Below, one piece after another: positions 16,782 to 27,340 of a stretch of DNA of 42,673 nucleotides. The notes under the pieces are model-generated. The model did not search any database, had not been told where the DNA came from, and saw only the letters and a program-made list of their open reading frames with translations. The position numbers and the translations under genes are program-made. The stretch comes from Bacteroidota bacterium. GTDB lineage: Bacteria; Bacteroidota; Bacteroidia; AKYH767-A; 2013-40CM-41-45. The first letter of the stretch is position 1; the number at the start of each line of letters is the position of its first letter. Where the stretch lies: assembly GCA_016720655.1 (NCBI GenBank), contig JADKKE010000025.1, positions 1 through 42,673 of the forward strand, given 5' to 3'.

Positions 16782-16789
16782 TATTTTTG
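16782..16789 (+). promoter_or_regulatory. Putative -7 promoter box of the DUF2795 gene
   Basis: TATTTTTG matches TAnnTTTG. It lies 43 bp before the ATG in the 148-bp gap after the PduO gene. Confidence 0.4.
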
Positions 16790-16832
16790 CAACCCTTAAA
16801 AAGGATCACGATCCTTCAAATCAATTGAAACA

Positions 16833-17054
16833 ATGTATTGGACACTAGAACTGGCACAACACCTTGAAGACGCTCCCTGGCCTGCTACGAAGGATGAGTT
16901 GATCGATTATGGCATCCGTTCCGGCGCTCCTCTTGAAGTAATTGAAAACCTTCAGGAACTTGAAGATGAAGGCGAAGCGTACGAAAGTATCGAAGAAATC
17001 TGGCCTGATTATCCGACCAAAGACGACTTCTTTTTCAACGAGGACGAATATTAA
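16833..17054 (+). CDS. Small acidic DUF2795 protein
   Basis: The 73-residue acidic protein reads MYWTLELAQHLEDAPWPATK at its start and continues with DELIDYGIRSGAPLEVIENL. This WPATKDELIDY-type core is what I recognise as the DUF2795 domain, common in Bacteroidota as short stand-alone proteins. Function is unknown. The C-terminal third is strongly acidic (DDFFFNEDEY). It has its own promoter-like box and a hairpin terminator directly downstream, so it is probably a monocistronic unit. Confidence 0.8.
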   Translation: MYWTLELAQHLEDAPWPATKDELIDYGIRSGAPLEVIENLQELEDEGEAYESIEEIWPDYPTKDDFFFNEDEY

Positions 17055-17079
17055 TTCGAAAATTATACTGAATTCCATG

Positions 17080-17103
17080 AAAGGGACAATTTGTCCCTTT
17101 TTT
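17080..17103 (+). terminator. Rho-independent terminator after the DUF2795 gene
   Basis: A 9-bp perfect stem, AAAGGGACA (17080-17088) paired with TGTCCCTTT (17092-17100), has a 3-nt loop and is followed by further T. Confidence 0.75.
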
Positions 17104-17121
17104 CTTGCTTATAGATTTCAA

Positions 17122-17129
17122 TATCTTTG
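17122..17129 (+). promoter_or_regulatory. Putative -7 promoter box of the T9SS cargo gene at 17149
   Basis: TATCTTTG matches TAnnTTTG and lies 19 bp before the ATG, directly after the DUF2795 terminator. TTCTTG at 17102-17107 is a weak upstream element. Confidence 0.45.
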
Positions 17130-17148
17130 TTAAACAAATCCCAGCTCC

Positions 17149-18735
17149 ATGAAAAAATATTTAGTGCTATTTACTTTCCTCCTGCCCTCTCTTTTTGTTC
17201 ATGCCCAGATAAAATTCCAGGATCTCTATGGTGATGTGAATTTAGATGATGCGCAGGCGATAACACAAACCTTTGACGGAGGGTATATTCTGGTTGGGAG
17301 CACCGGTCCGAATCAATTTGACAGTACCGAAGTAGCCCTCTTTCGCCTCAACGTCAACGGAGATCTGGTATGGTCCTCTCGTCTTGAAGCATACAAAGAC
17401 GACTTTATCAGCGATGTGAAACAAATGTCTGATGGAAATTTTCTTCTCGTCGGAAGTACGTATAGTTCACCACTCGATACTTCATATTCAGACATTGTTG
17501 TTATAAAAGTAGATGATTCCGGATTTTTGGTCTGGTCAAAAGTTTTCGGAGGCGTTGATTATGATGAAGCTCAATCTTTGGTCGATATGGGGAATGATCA
17601 TTTTGTAATTCTTGGAAATACCTGGAGTTACGGAAGTGTTTTGAAATCTGCCCTTGCAATGGAAATTGATGGAAATGGTAATCAAGTCTGGGCTAATGTC
17701 AGTAGCACAACCGTTTCAAATTATTTTTACAAAGGAGCAAAAACACCGGATGGATTCATCGCCGCAGGTGGAACTTACAATGTAAATGGTGGTACAAATT
17801 TCGATCATTATGTTACAAAGTTTGACAGTACCGGTCATATTCTCTGGAGCAAACGATTTGGAACCGTTGCTGCCGACTGGTCATACGACATCAAGCCTAC
17901 TTCTACCGGAGGATATATTGTTGCAGGAATTTCGATTGTGAACACGGCTGGTGGTACGGATCTGAATATTTTCAAACTGAATAGTTCCGGAAATGTTGAC
18001 TGGAATTATAATTATGGTGGTTTGCAATTTGAACGTCCGTCCTCAATTGTTGAATCCGCGAATGGAAATTTTGTTATTGGCGGTTTTACCAATGTTGGTG
18101 ATTCAGTGAATATAATCAATCAGAATCTTCTCATGGAAATTGACACCATGGGAAATGTTTTATGGTCCCGTACATTCGGAGATATCACCTCCACCAGCGA
18201 GTGTTATTCCATGATCGCAACAACTGACGGTTATGCAATGGCAGGTTATACAATCGGATTTCAAACAGGAAACATAGGAGATGCATATCTTGTAAAAACA
18301 GACACTGCAGGTCTCAGCGGTTGTTATGAAACTCCATTTACACTCATCCGGAATACCAACACATTTACTGACAGTACAGGTGCAAATGAACAACTCACAT
18401 CGTTGGACGAAAGCCCTGTAAATTTCAACACGACATTACAAATTAATCAATTCGGACAAATTTGTTTTACTGATGGAACCGAGGAAATTGCGTTGACGAA
18501 GATCTTCAGTCTTTCACCAAATCCTGCTCAGGAAATTCTTTCAGTCCGTTTCCATGATAATGAAACATCCGGGAACTTGACAGTAAAGGATTTGACGGGA
18601 CGAATTTTACACACCGAGTCACTGAAGAATCAATTGGAAACAACTGTTCAGTTGAACGATCTTTCTCCGGGCATTTATTTTGTAAGTCTCGAAAATGAGA
18701 AAGGGATTTTCAGCAGTTCCTTTATTCGTCAATAA
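17149..18735 (+). CDS. Secreted repeat protein with T9SS type A sorting domain
   Basis: The 528-residue protein has a signal peptide (about 1-20, ending VHAQ). A body of internal repeats (about 25-400) follows, each with a hydrophobic strand and a phrase such as GGYILVGST, GNFLLVGST, GGYIVAGIS or GNFVIGGFT, suggesting a beta-propeller-like fold. The C-terminal 80 residues carry a sorting domain: FSLSPNPAQEILSVRF, VKDLTGRIL, then LSPGIYFVSLENEKG. That domain directs export through the T9SS and is usually removed at the surface. The substrate or binding partner is unknown. It converges with the large Asp-box cargo, separated by a bidirectional terminator. Confidence 0.85.
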   Translation: MKKYLVLFTFLLPSLFVHAQIKFQDLYGDVNLDDAQAITQTFDGGYILVGSTGPNQFDSTEVALFRLNVNGDLVWSSRLEAYKDDFISDVKQMSDGNFLLVGSTYSSPLDTSYSDIVVIKVDDSGFLVWSKVFGGVDYDEAQSLVDMGNDHFVILGNTWSYGSVLKSALAMEIDGNGNQVWANVSSTTVSNYFYKGAKTPDGFIAAGGTYNVNGGTNFDHYVTKFDSTGHILWSKRFGTVAADWSYDIKPTSTGGYIVAGISIVNTAGGTDLNIFKLNSSGNVDWNYNYGGLQFERPSSIVESANGNFVIGGFTNVGDSVNIINQNLLMEIDTMGNVLWSRTFGDITSTSECYSMIATTDGYAMAGYTIGFQTGNIGDAYLVKTDTAGLSGCYETPFTLIRNTNTFTDSTGANEQLTSLDESPVNFNTTLQINQFGQICFTDGTEEIALTKIFSLSPNPAQEILSVRFHDNETSGNLTVKDLTGRILHTESLKNQLETTVQLNDLSPGIYFVSLENEKGIFSSSFIRQ

Positions 18736-18752
18736 ATAAAATCTATAATAAT

Positions 18753-18785
18753 AAAAAAAGGAGCCCCGAAAAGGCTCCTTTTTTT
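18753..18785. terminator. Bidirectional terminator between convergent T9SS cargo genes
   Basis: The stem GGAGCC (18760-18765) pairs with GGCTCC (18773-18778) around loop CCGAAAA, flanked by seven A upstream and a T run downstream. The A/T tracts extend the stem and serve both strands. Confidence 0.85.
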
Positions 18786-18789
18786 ATTC

Positions 18790-21700
18790 TCAGGACTTCA
18801 CAAGTTTTCCGCCATGCACGGTTCGTTTTCCTTGTAGAATTCTGTACTGATACATTCCGGATTCCATCTTTGACAAATCCAATTCTGTATTTACAAATCC
18901 TCCGTTGGAATAAATTTCTTTTGAAAGCACGAGACGTCCTGCAAGATCATGAAGTTCCAGAGTATAAACATTTGCACCGGATGTCGTCATGAATATTCCG
19001 ATAACAGAAGTAAAAGGATTAGGATACACACTAACCATCTCCTCATTTACAGATCCGGGGATTGAACTTGTATTTCCATTTAAATTGATATCATCAAGAT
19101 AAAGACTATTCCCGTTACCACTTTTTGCATCAAAGCGGAAAAACACTTCGGAATTCCCAATAAAGGAACTGATATCAACCGAATCTCTTCTCCACTCGTT
19201 TGGCTGCGGAACGAACACACTCGAAGCTTGTCCGGTTGTTGCCAGGTCTATGGGTCCTTTTTCATAAATGCGTTGATACGTAAGTCCGCAGTCCAGACTC
19301 ACATAAATGACAAGTGAATCACTAAAATTAAAACTATACGGAGCATATGCCAGATTAAAAGATAGAAATGCGGGGGCCAATACACCGGATAAATCAAAAC
19401 GTGGTGTAATAAGTTGTCCTGTATTTCCACTATTGATGTAATAAAAGTTAGCATACATCGATTGACTTGACAATCCAAATCCTCCCGTAGTTGTATCTAT
19501 TCTCAAAACACTGGAAGAATTACTTATCGTCCAATCCTGAGGAGGAAAAACCGGTGATTGAAATCCTTCGGAGAATGGTACGGCACTTGAAGTACTGTTC
19601 ACTACAAAACCAGCAACTCTTGAATCATTAAAAGCATATTGATCTGCTCCTCCATTTGGATCAGAAGTATAAACGGTAAGCGTATGTGCACCGTTCGATA
19701 AACTCATCGAAGGAAAAGAAACATTCACTTCTGTTCCTGTTGGCAAAACACCCACCCATGAAAATACCTGTACCGGTCCATTATCAACTCTGTAATTGAT
19801 ATTCACATTCAGGAGTGTATCCGAACCAAAATTCCGAAGTTTCACTTCCGGAACAATCAAAGCGTCGCAAGAACTTCCTGCAGGGCTTATAATCTGAACA
19901 ATACCGGCATCCAAAACAATTGGAACGACACCGTTGAGGTCCGCTTCCCATATACCACGACCGTAAGTAGCTGCTCTCAGTTTCGAAGCTCCATAATGTA
20001 TTTCCAATTCATGAACAATAACATTTGGCAAACCAGAATTAAAAGGAGTCCAGTCTACTGCTGCTGCATCACGCGAGAATACACCGAAATCGGTTCCAAT
20101 GTACAAGACCTCATCACTTTGATTTTGATACACGATACAATTCACCGGAATATTGGGGAGAGTGCCGGAAACATTTGTCCAGTTCACACCTCCGTCAATT
20201 GAAGAATATACTTTTTCACCATCAGTATAACCTGTAAACGAAACCCAGACTTTATGCGGATTAGTATCACACACCGCGATGTAAGTGATTCCGCAAGAAG
20301 CTACGGGAAGTCCTGCTGTAATATCATCCCAGGATACACCTCCATTATCCGTTCGGAAAATTGTTCCGAGTGAAGCTGCATAAATCACATTGTTATCGGA
20401 ACGGGATATCGCAAGGGCGATCACATTGTCTACAAAGGAAATTGAAGAAGAAATAGAATTCCAGGAAGCACCTGCATCTGTTGTTTTTTGCACATCAAAA
20501 AATCCGGCATACAATGTCTGCGGATTTATCGGATCAATTATATACGGAGTGATCCATGCACCGGACGATGGTGAGATGTAATTAAACGACGCACCTCCAT
20601 CCGTTGAATGTTGCAGGTATCCATTCTGAGCAGAGACAAAAACATTGTCATCATTTGAATAGTCAACAATACATTCCATTCCATCAGCTCCATAAACCTG
20701 ATCCCAAATGCCATTTTTTAATCGGTCAGTTCCATTGTCCTGTGCGCCGGCATAAATGAGGTATGGATCCGTTGCGGATTGGGTCATCCGGTAATATTGT
20801 TTTATCGCCAGTGTATTGCTCAAATCTGTCCAATTGGTACCACCATCATCTGTTCTGAAAATACCACCATCATTTCCGGAATAAACACGTGTATTGCTTC
20901 CCGGAAAAAAATCGATGAAATGATTATCGGCATGAACATAATCGGAACCCGGAGAGGTACTGGAAGCACTGTTCCACGAAACACCTCCGTCGATTGATTT
21001 CACCACACCTACTCCACCACAGTAAACAGTATTTTCATCTACCTGGGAAGCTGCAAGCACTGCATCGTAATAGCCATAAAATGTTGTACCCGGCGAACCT
21101 TGTGCGTTCAGGGTGAAACCACCATCATCAGAACGGAAAAAAGTTCCGTTTTCACACAAAGCATAAATTACAAGTGGGTTGGCAGCGGTTGTAGCGATAG
21201 AGATCCTACCAAAACAGGATACTGCTGAAATACTCGTCCATGTTGATCCACGATCAACAGAACGAAATAAATCTGTTTCATTCGTCGCATAAACCATGTC
21301 TGGATTTCCTGTGTTGAATTCTATATCGTGAAAATGTCCGGATTCAACCAATAACCATGAAGTTCCACCGTCAGTGGAACGAAAAATCCCATTGCGTGTA
21401 GCAATCATTACAATTTCCGGAGATGTAGGATGTACAACAATCCGTTGTATGATATCATTTTGAGACTGAGCATAAGACAAACCTGTGCTGTTCCATGTAA
21501 GTCCGCCATCCACCGACATCAACACTCCGGCACTGTATGTTCCGCCCCAGAAGTCATTTAAATATTCGTAACCATAACCATCCCCTGTCGCGATATACAT
21601 GGTGTCAGGATTTCTCGGGTTGATGGCCATATCTGCTATACTAAGTGCAGGGAGCAAATCAGTGTTGGTTGACCAGGTTTGGCCTCCATCGTTAGATTGC

Positions 21701-22182
21701 CACAATCCACCACAAGCTGCTCCGAGAAACATCACAGATGGATTGGTCGGAAGGAAACGAATAACATTCACACGTCCTGATCCACCGCCATTGCCGGGGA
21801 CTACATTGGGTCCTATAAAACTCCAGCCCGTAGAACCGATGCGGGATTGTGGTGCAGGATGAAATTGCTGATACTTTTTATATTCCTTGAACAGAATGTC
21901 CTGACTAAAGAATTCTCCGCTGGGAAATGTTCTTTGCTTCATAAACCATTCCCATCTTTTGAATTGCTGATAGCCCCCTTCTTCTGCATTTTCTTCTTCC
22001 CGAAGAGATGCGGAACGATTGTCCCAATAGGCCTTAAACTTTTCCTGAACATCAAAGAAATTGGGCTTGTGTGCCTGCTGTTTAGAAGCAGGCAAGGCTT
22101 GTTTCAACCAGGGTTGTCCGAAGACAAAACTTTGCATTAAAAAACAAGACAAAAGGAGTGTTAAGCTTAGACTTTTTTTCAT
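18790..22182 (-). CDS. Large Asp-box (sortilin/VPS10-like) protein with T9SS type A sorting domain
   Basis: The start is ATG 22182, giving 1130 residues and a clean signal peptide (KKSLSLTLLLSCFLMQSFVF, then GQ). Between about residues 150 and 740 at least ten Asp-box motifs of form S-x-D-x-G-x-T/S-W occur (for example SNDGGQTWS, SVDGGLTWN, STDGGTSWL, SIDGGVSWN, TDDGGTNWT, SIDGGVNWT), the hallmark of a ten-bladed sortilin/BNR-type propeller. A beta-sandwich region follows (about 770-860), then a probable carbohydrate-binding-like domain (about 880-1040). The C-terminus has a sorting domain with VYPNPFTSVIG, LHDLAGRLVLS and ESGMYQYRILQGKR. It is expected to be a surface or secreted protein. 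Enzymatic activity is not evident, as Asp-boxes alone are structural. Confidence 0.88.
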   Translation of the reverse strand: MKKSLSLTLLLSCFLMQSFVFGQPWLKQALPASKQQAHKPNFFDVQEKFKAYWDNRSASLREEENAEEGGYQQFKRWEWFMKQRTFPSGEFFSQDILFKEYKKYQQFHPAPQSRIGSTGWSFIGPNVVPGNGGGSGRVNVIRFLPTNPSVMFLGAACGGLWQSNDGGQTWSTNTDLLPALSIADMAINPRNPDTMYIATGDGYGYEYLNDFWGGTYSAGVLMSVDGGLTWNSTGLSYAQSQNDIIQRIVVHPTSPEIVMIATRNGIFRSTDGGTSWLLVESGHFHDIEFNTGNPDMVYATNETDLFRSVDRGSTWTSISAVSCFGRISIATTAANPLVIYALCENGTFFRSDDGGFTLNAQGSPGTTFYGYYDAVLAASQVDENTVYCGGVGVVKSIDGGVSWNSASSTSPGSDYVHADNHFIDFFPGSNTRVYSGNDGGIFRTDDGGTNWTDLSNTLAIKQYYRMTQSATDPYLIYAGAQDNGTDRLKNGIWDQVYGADGMECIVDYSNDDNVFVSAQNGYLQHSTDGGASFNYISPSSGAWITPYIIDPINPQTLYAGFFDVQKTTDAGASWNSISSSISFVDNVIALAISRSDNNVIYAASLGTIFRTDNGGVSWDDITAGLPVASCGITYIAVCDTNPHKVWVSFTGYTDGEKVYSSIDGGVNWTNVSGTLPNIPVNCIVYQNQSDEVLYIGTDFGVFSRDAAAVDWTPFNSGLPNVIVHELEIHYGASKLRAATYGRGIWEADLNGVVPIVLDAGIVQIISPAGSSCDALIVPEVKLRNFGSDTLLNVNINYRVDNGPVQVFSWVGVLPTGTEVNVSFPSMSLSNGAHTLTVYTSDPNGGADQYAFNDSRVAGFVVNSTSSAVPFSEGFQSPVFPPQDWTISNSSSVLRIDTTTGGFGLSSQSMYANFYYINSGNTGQLITPRFDLSGVLAPAFLSFNLAYAPYSFNFSDSLVIYVSLDCGLTYQRIYEKGPIDLATTGQASSVFVPQPNEWRRDSVDISSFIGNSEVFFRFDAKSGNGNSLYLDDINLNGNTSSIPGSVNEEMVSVYPNPFTSVIGIFMTTSGANVYTLELHDLAGRLVLSKEIYSNGGFVNTELDLSKMESGMYQYRILQGKRTVHGGKLVKS

Positions 22183-22312
22183 CCGAAGGAGCACAGGAAT
22201 AGGAGCCTGAATTTCAAAAATACTAAAAGAAGCGGAAACAATCTATGTTGTTCATCCATAACTGCCTTATTTACATGAAAATGACAGACTTCTTTATCTC
22301 TTAAATAAAGAG

Positions 22313-22320
22313 TACTTTTG
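22313..22320 (+). promoter_or_regulatory. Putative -7 promoter box of secA
   Basis: TACTTTTG matches TAnnTTTG and lies 24 bp before the ATG. No clear -33 TTTG is visible. Confidence 0.45.
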
Positions 22321-22344
22321 TGACCCTTATTTCTCATTCAAATT

Positions 22345-25300
22345 ATGGTTGGAATTTTCAATAAAGCCCTGACAAAATTCTTTGGTAGCAAGAGTGACCG
22401 CGACCTGAAAGAAATCACGCCACAAGTGATGTTGACAAAAGCTGCATTCGCAGGAATGTCAGCATTGAGCAATGATGAGCTGCGTGCCAAAACACATGAA
22501 TTCCGTTATAAAATTGCGGAATACCTGAAAGATATCGAAGCCGAGATCTCCGGAATGGAGCACGAAGCGGAGAATGATCCGGACATGGAATTGCATCTCA
22601 AGGAAGAACTCTATCGCAAGATTGATCAGCTTAAAAAAGACCGCAATAAACTCACGGAAGAAGTACTTAAACAAATCCTTCCGGAGGCATTTTCTGTAGT
22701 GAAAGAAGCTGCAAAACGTTTCACTGAAAACGAAACACTCGTTGCCACAGCGAATGATATTGACCGATTGCTGGCCACCAAAAAAGACAATGTGACGATT
22801 GAAGGTGACAAAGCAATTTACAAGAATTCATGGATGGCTGCCGGGAATCTGGTGACCTGGAACATGATTCACTATGATGTGCAGCTCATCGGTGGTATTG
22901 TACTTCACGAAGGAAAAATCTCTGAAATGGCTACCGGTGAAGGAAAAACCCTGGTTGCAACATTACCGATTTACCTCAATGCATTGGCAGGACGCGGTGT
23001 TCATATTGTAACGGTGAACGATTACCTCGCGAAACGTGACTCCGAATGGAATGCTCCCTTGTTTGAATTCCTCGGACTCACAGTAGATTGTATCGATAAA
23101 CACGAACCCAATTCCATCGCGCGTCGCGATGCCTATCTCGCGGATATTACCTACGGTACCAATAACGAATTCGGTTTTGACTATCTGCGTGATAATATGG
23201 CCCGTGCCAGTGAGGACATGGTTCAACGTGGGCACCATTACGCTATCGTCGATGAGGTAGATTCTGTATTGATCGATGATGCACGTACGCCACTGATCAT
23301 TTCCGGACCGACTCCACGTGGTGACCATCATGAATTCGATGTCTACAAACCGAAAGTCGAATTGTTAATGAAGGCTCAGCGGGATTATGTCAACACTCTT
23401 ATTTCCGATGCACGCAAATTACTTGCAGAAAAGAAAGAGGATGAAGCAGGGCTTTGTTTGTATCGCTCGTACCGTGCTTTGCCAAAAAACAAAGCGCTCA
23501 TAAAATTACTTGGTGAGCAGGGCAACAGTGCAATCATGCGGAAGTCAGAAAATTTCTATCTGCAGGATCAGCAAAAAGAAATGCACAAGGCAGATGCTAC
23601 ACTCTACTTTGTGATTGACGAAAAGAACAACAATATTGAACTCACTGAAAAAGGCATTGAACTGATGTCTACTTCCAGTGAAGATAAAAACTTCTTCATT
23701 CTTCCGGATGTCGGTTCCATGGTTGCAGAAATTGAAAAGTCTGTAGAATCACCGGAAGAAAAACTTGCCAAAAAGGATGAGCTGATGCGTGAATACGGTG
23801 TAAAATCCGAACGTATCCATACCGTTAACCAATTGCTGAAAGCGTATGCATTATTTGAGCGTGATGTGGAATACATCATTGCGGATGGGAAGATCAAAAT
23901 TGTTGATGAGCAAACGGGACGTGTACTCGATGGTCGTCGATATTCCGACGGACTGCACCAGGCCATTGAAGCAAAGGAGAATGTAAAAATCGAAGCTGCA
24001 ACACAAACGTATGCTACGATTACATTGCAGAATTACTTCCGGATGTTTCACAAGCTAGCCGGTATGACAGGTACAGCGGAAACCGAAGCACAGGAATTCT
24101 GGACGATTTATAAACTTGATGTTGTCACTATACCAACAAATCGCAATATTATCCGGAAAGATTCGGAAGATAAAGTTTACAAGACGAAGCGTGAGAAATA
24201 CAATGCTGTTATTGAAGAGATAGAAGTATTGGTAAAAGCAGGCAGACCGGTGTTGGTCGGAACAACTTCTGTAGAAACATCAGAATTATTGAGCCGGATG
24301 TTGAAGCTGCGTGGCATCAAACACAATGTGTTGAACGCAAAGCAGCATCAACGTGAAGCACAGATTGTAGCTGAAGCCGGACTTGCAGGTACTGTTACTA
24401 TAGCTACCAACATGGCCGGTCGTGGTACAGATATCAAACTCGGTCCGGGGGTAAAAGAAGCAGGTGGATTGGCAATCGTGGGTACAGAAAAACACGAATC
24501 CCGTCGTGTCGACCGACAGCTTCGTGGTCGTGCCGGACGTCAGGGAGATCCGGGGTCTTCACAATTTTATGTTTCTCTCGAAGATGAATTGATGCGTTTG
24601 TTCGGTTCAGAACGAATCATGAAACTCATGGACCGCATGGGAATCGAAGAAGGCGAAGTGATCCAGCACAGTATGATTACCTCTTCTATTGAACGTGCAC
24701 AACGGAAAGTAGAAGAAAACAACTTCGGAATTCGTAAGCGTTTGATTGAATACGATGACGTGATGAATGCACAGCGCGAGGTTGTTTATACAAAACGCCG
24801 TCACGCTATTTTTGGCGAACGCCTGAGTATTGACATCAGCAATATGGTGTACGATACTTGTGAAGCGATCGTAAACCAACATGTCGAGACCAGAGATTTT
24901 CAGTCTTTACAGCTGGACCTGATCCGGGTACTTTCGATTGAATGTCCGGTATCGGAACAGGAATTTGCAAATGACAAAGCAGAAGTAACCGCTGAAAAAA
25001 TCTTCAACGAAGCGCAACGGTATTACAAACACAAAACGCAGATGTTGATTGAACGCACCTGGCCGTTCATAGAAGATGTTCACAAAAATCAGGGTGCGAC
25101 AATTCAGAATATCGTGGTGCCGTTTAGCGATGGCTTAAAAGGCATACAGGTTGTAGCAAATTTGAAAAAATCGTATGAGACACACGGTCGCGAATTGGCT
25201 GTGGCATTCGAACGATTGATCACCGCTGCGATGATCGACGATGCATGGAAAGAACACCTGCGGGAAATGGATGACCTCAAAACATCTGTACAAAATGCTG

Positions 25301-25659
25301 TGTATGAGCAAAAAGATCCATTGCTCATTTATAAATTCGAATCCTTCGAATTGTTTAAACAAATGATGGATGAAACGAACAGGGAAATTATTTCTTTCCT
25401 GTTCAAAGGTATCATACCACAACAAGATCCAAATCAGGTGAAGGAAGCTCGTCCCTTACCGAAACAGGACTTGAGAAATGTAAGCACAAACAAAGCAGAA
25501 ACTCCTGCTGTCGCGAACCGTCCCGGAACACAACCCGGCCCTCCTGCTCCACCGAAAATTCAACCGGTACGAGCGGAACAAAAGGTGGGTCGCAATGACC
25601 CTTGTCCGTGTGGCAGTGGCAAGAAGTTCAAGAATTGCCACGGGGCAGGAAGTATTTAA
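22345..25659 (+). CDS. secA: Preprotein translocase ATPase SecA
   Basis: The 1104-residue protein is the motor of the Sec pathway, pushing unfolded preproteins through SecYEG. Walker A is in MATGEGKTLVATLP (about residue 195), the DEAD-type Walker B in IVDEVDSVLIDDARTPLIIS (about 300), and the second ATPase domain has TNMAGRGTDIKLGPG and LRGRAGRQGDPGSSQF. The C-terminus has the zinc motif RNDPCPCGSGKKFKNCHG, which binds SecB or ribosomes in other bacteria. The length exceeds the roughly 900 residues of E. coli SecA because of extra helical segments (about 55-110 and 345-440), as is usual in Bacteroidota. It is a single-gene unit with a promoter-like box upstream and a terminator downstream. 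Confidence 0.97.
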   Translation: MVGIFNKALTKFFGSKSDRDLKEITPQVMLTKAAFAGMSALSNDELRAKTHEFRYKIAEYLKDIEAEISGMEHEAENDPDMELHLKEELYRKIDQLKKDRNKLTEEVLKQILPEAFSVVKEAAKRFTENETLVATANDIDRLLATKKDNVTIEGDKAIYKNSWMAAGNLVTWNMIHYDVQLIGGIVLHEGKISEMATGEGKTLVATLPIYLNALAGRGVHIVTVNDYLAKRDSEWNAPLFEFLGLTVDCIDKHEPNSIARRDAYLADITYGTNNEFGFDYLRDNMARASEDMVQRGHHYAIVDEVDSVLIDDARTPLIISGPTPRGDHHEFDVYKPKVELLMKAQRDYVNTLISDARKLLAEKKEDEAGLCLYRSYRALPKNKALIKLLGEQGNSAIMRKSENFYLQDQQKEMHKADATLYFVIDEKNNNIELTEKGIELMSTSSEDKNFFILPDVGSMVAEIEKSVESPEEKLAKKDELMREYGVKSERIHTVNQLLKAYALFERDVEYIIADGKIKIVDEQTGRVLDGRRYSDGLHQAIEAKENVKIEAATQTYATITLQNYFRMFHKLAGMTGTAETEAQEFWTIYKLDVVTIPTNRNIIRKDSEDKVYKTKREKYNAVIEEIEVLVKAGRPVLVGTTSVETSELLSRMLKLRGIKHNVLNAKQHQREAQIVAEAGLAGTVTIATNMAGRGTDIKLGPGVKEAGGLAIVGTEKHESRRVDRQLRGRAGRQGDPGSSQFYVSLEDELMRLFGSERIMKLMDRMGIEEGEVIQHSMITSSIERAQRKVEENNFGIRKRLIEYDDVMNAQREVVYTKRRHAIFGERLSIDISNMVYDTCEAIVNQHVETRDFQSLQLDLIRVLSIECPVSEQEFANDKAEVTAEKIFNEAQRYYKHKTQMLIERTWPFIEDVHKNQGATIQNIVVPFSDGLKGIQVVANLKKSYETHGRELAVAFERLITAAMIDDAWKEHLREMDDLKTSVQNAVYEQKDPLLIYKFESFELFKQMMDETNREIISFLFKGIIPQQDPNQVKEARPLPKQDLRNVSTNKAETPAVANRPGTQPGPPAPPKIQPVRAEQKVGRNDPCPCGSGKKFKNCHGAGSI

Positions 25660-25680
25660 TCTTCTTTTAAGATTTGATTG

Positions 25681-25710
25681 AAGGCCGTAGATTATCTGCG
25701 GCCTTTTTTT
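25681..25710 (+). terminator. Rho-independent terminator after secA
   Basis: The stem GGCCG (25683-25687) pairs with CGGCC (25699-25703), extended inward by further A-T and G-C pairs and followed by seven T. Confidence 0.8.
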
Positions 25711-25843
25711 ATGCTTCTTTTTTAACAAGGCGAATGTTTAGAAATGAATCCGCGAGGGAAACAATTTCAAAGAAAACGTATACATTGCGTCTTGCCAGGT
25801 AAAGTCCCGGTACTATCTTTTAATCTCAAAACTCGTTTTAACT

Positions 25844-27326
25844 ATGAGCGCAACAATTGAAGAGATCCAGAATTTCAAAGGGAAATACCCTAAACAACTC
25901 TGGTATTTATTCCTCGCAGAAATGTGGGAACGCTTTTCCTTTTATGGCATGCGGGGAATGCTCACCATTTTTATGGTGGAGAAATTGCTCATGTCGCAAA
26001 GAGATGCCAACCTGAAATACGGTGCCATTCAGGCTTTCACGTATACGATGGCATTTGTTGGAGGATTATTTGCCGATAAAATTCTCGGTTTCCGTAAATC
26101 CATTTTCTGGGGCGGACTACTCATGATTATTGGAAGTTTTGCTTTAGCCTTTTCTCCTGACACTTTATACTACATCGGGATCAGTTTCACTATTGTAGGT
26201 ACAGGCTTCTTTAAACCGAATATCTCTACAATGGTTGGTGCTCTTTACAAAGAAGGTGATCCTCGCAGAGATGCAGGCTTCTCCTTGTTTTACAGTGGGA
26301 TTAATATTGGTGCATTGCTCGGTGGTTATCTGTGTATCAAAGTCGCAAATGAATATACCTGGAATGCAGCCTTCTCTCTTGCCGGAATCTTTATGGTATT
26401 CGGACTGGCAATATTTTCATTTACACAAAAGACTCTGGGCCCTATTGGACTTTCACCAATGCATGCAAGTCCTTTGATTTCTAAAGGGCGCAAAAATTAT
26501 ATGAATACATGGTATACGCAGGTGGTTTGCTCGTGATACCATTCATACTCTTGCTCATTAGAAATTCCGATTATTCGGACCTTTTCATGTACATCGTCGG
26601 GCCCTGTACTGTAATTTATATTATTTATGAAATGACACGAGGTACTTGGGATGAAGCGAAAAAACTGATCGCAGCAATGATCTTTATTATCTTCTCCATT
26701 TTCTTCTGGGCATTCTTCGAACAAAGCGGAGGTTCATTGAGTTTGTATGCACGCTATAGTGTCAACAATCAAGTCATGGGAATGACCTTCGATCCAAATG
26801 AAATCAACAACGCGGTGAATGCATTGTTCGTGATCATCTTCAGTCCTCTTGTCGGCCTAATCTGGCTCTGGTTGAACAAACGGAAGCTGGAACCCAACAC
26901 TGTAGTAAAGTTCGGACTCGGATTTTTATTCCTCGGATTGGCTTTCTACGTATTCTATCTCACCCGTTTTAGCCTTGACGGATCCGGAAAAGCTTCACTG
27001 AATGTTTTCACACTGGCTTATCTTGTTGTAACGATCGGAGAACTCTGCCTCTCTCCTATCGGATTATCCATCATGACGAAATTATCACCCAAACGACTGG
27101 TTGGTGTGATGATGGGAATGTGGTTTCTGGCCAGTGCTTACGGCCAATATGCAGCCGGGATTCTTGGTGCAGGAATGGTTTCACCAAAAGAAAACGCATC
27201 TCTTTCCGACAGCATTTTTTTTACACGCAGGGATATTACCAGCTTGCCGTGTATGCAGCGATCTCCGGTATACTCCTGATCATTATTTCTCCACTTGTAC
27301 GCAAACTGATGGGCGAAGTCAAATAA
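25844..27326 (+). CDS. POT-family proton-dependent peptide transporter, two frame breaks
   Basis: Three consecutive frames together encode one POT/PTR (MFS) transporter of about 494 residues. The ExxER motif is present early (EMWERFSFYGMRG, E26/E29/R30), where it couples proton and peptide movement. Frame one stops after ISKGRK; adding one A to the run of five A at 26492-26496 joins it to LYEYMVYAGGLLVIPF. Frame two stops near 27279; adding one T to the run of eight T at 27215-27222 joins DSIFF to YTQGYYQLAVYAAIS. Both repairs are single-base additions in homopolymers and restore the expected C-terminus ending LMGEVK. About twelve to fourteen hydrophobic helices are visible. The family imports di- and tripeptides. 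Confidence 0.88.
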
Positions 27327-27340
27327 AAATCACCTCATTA

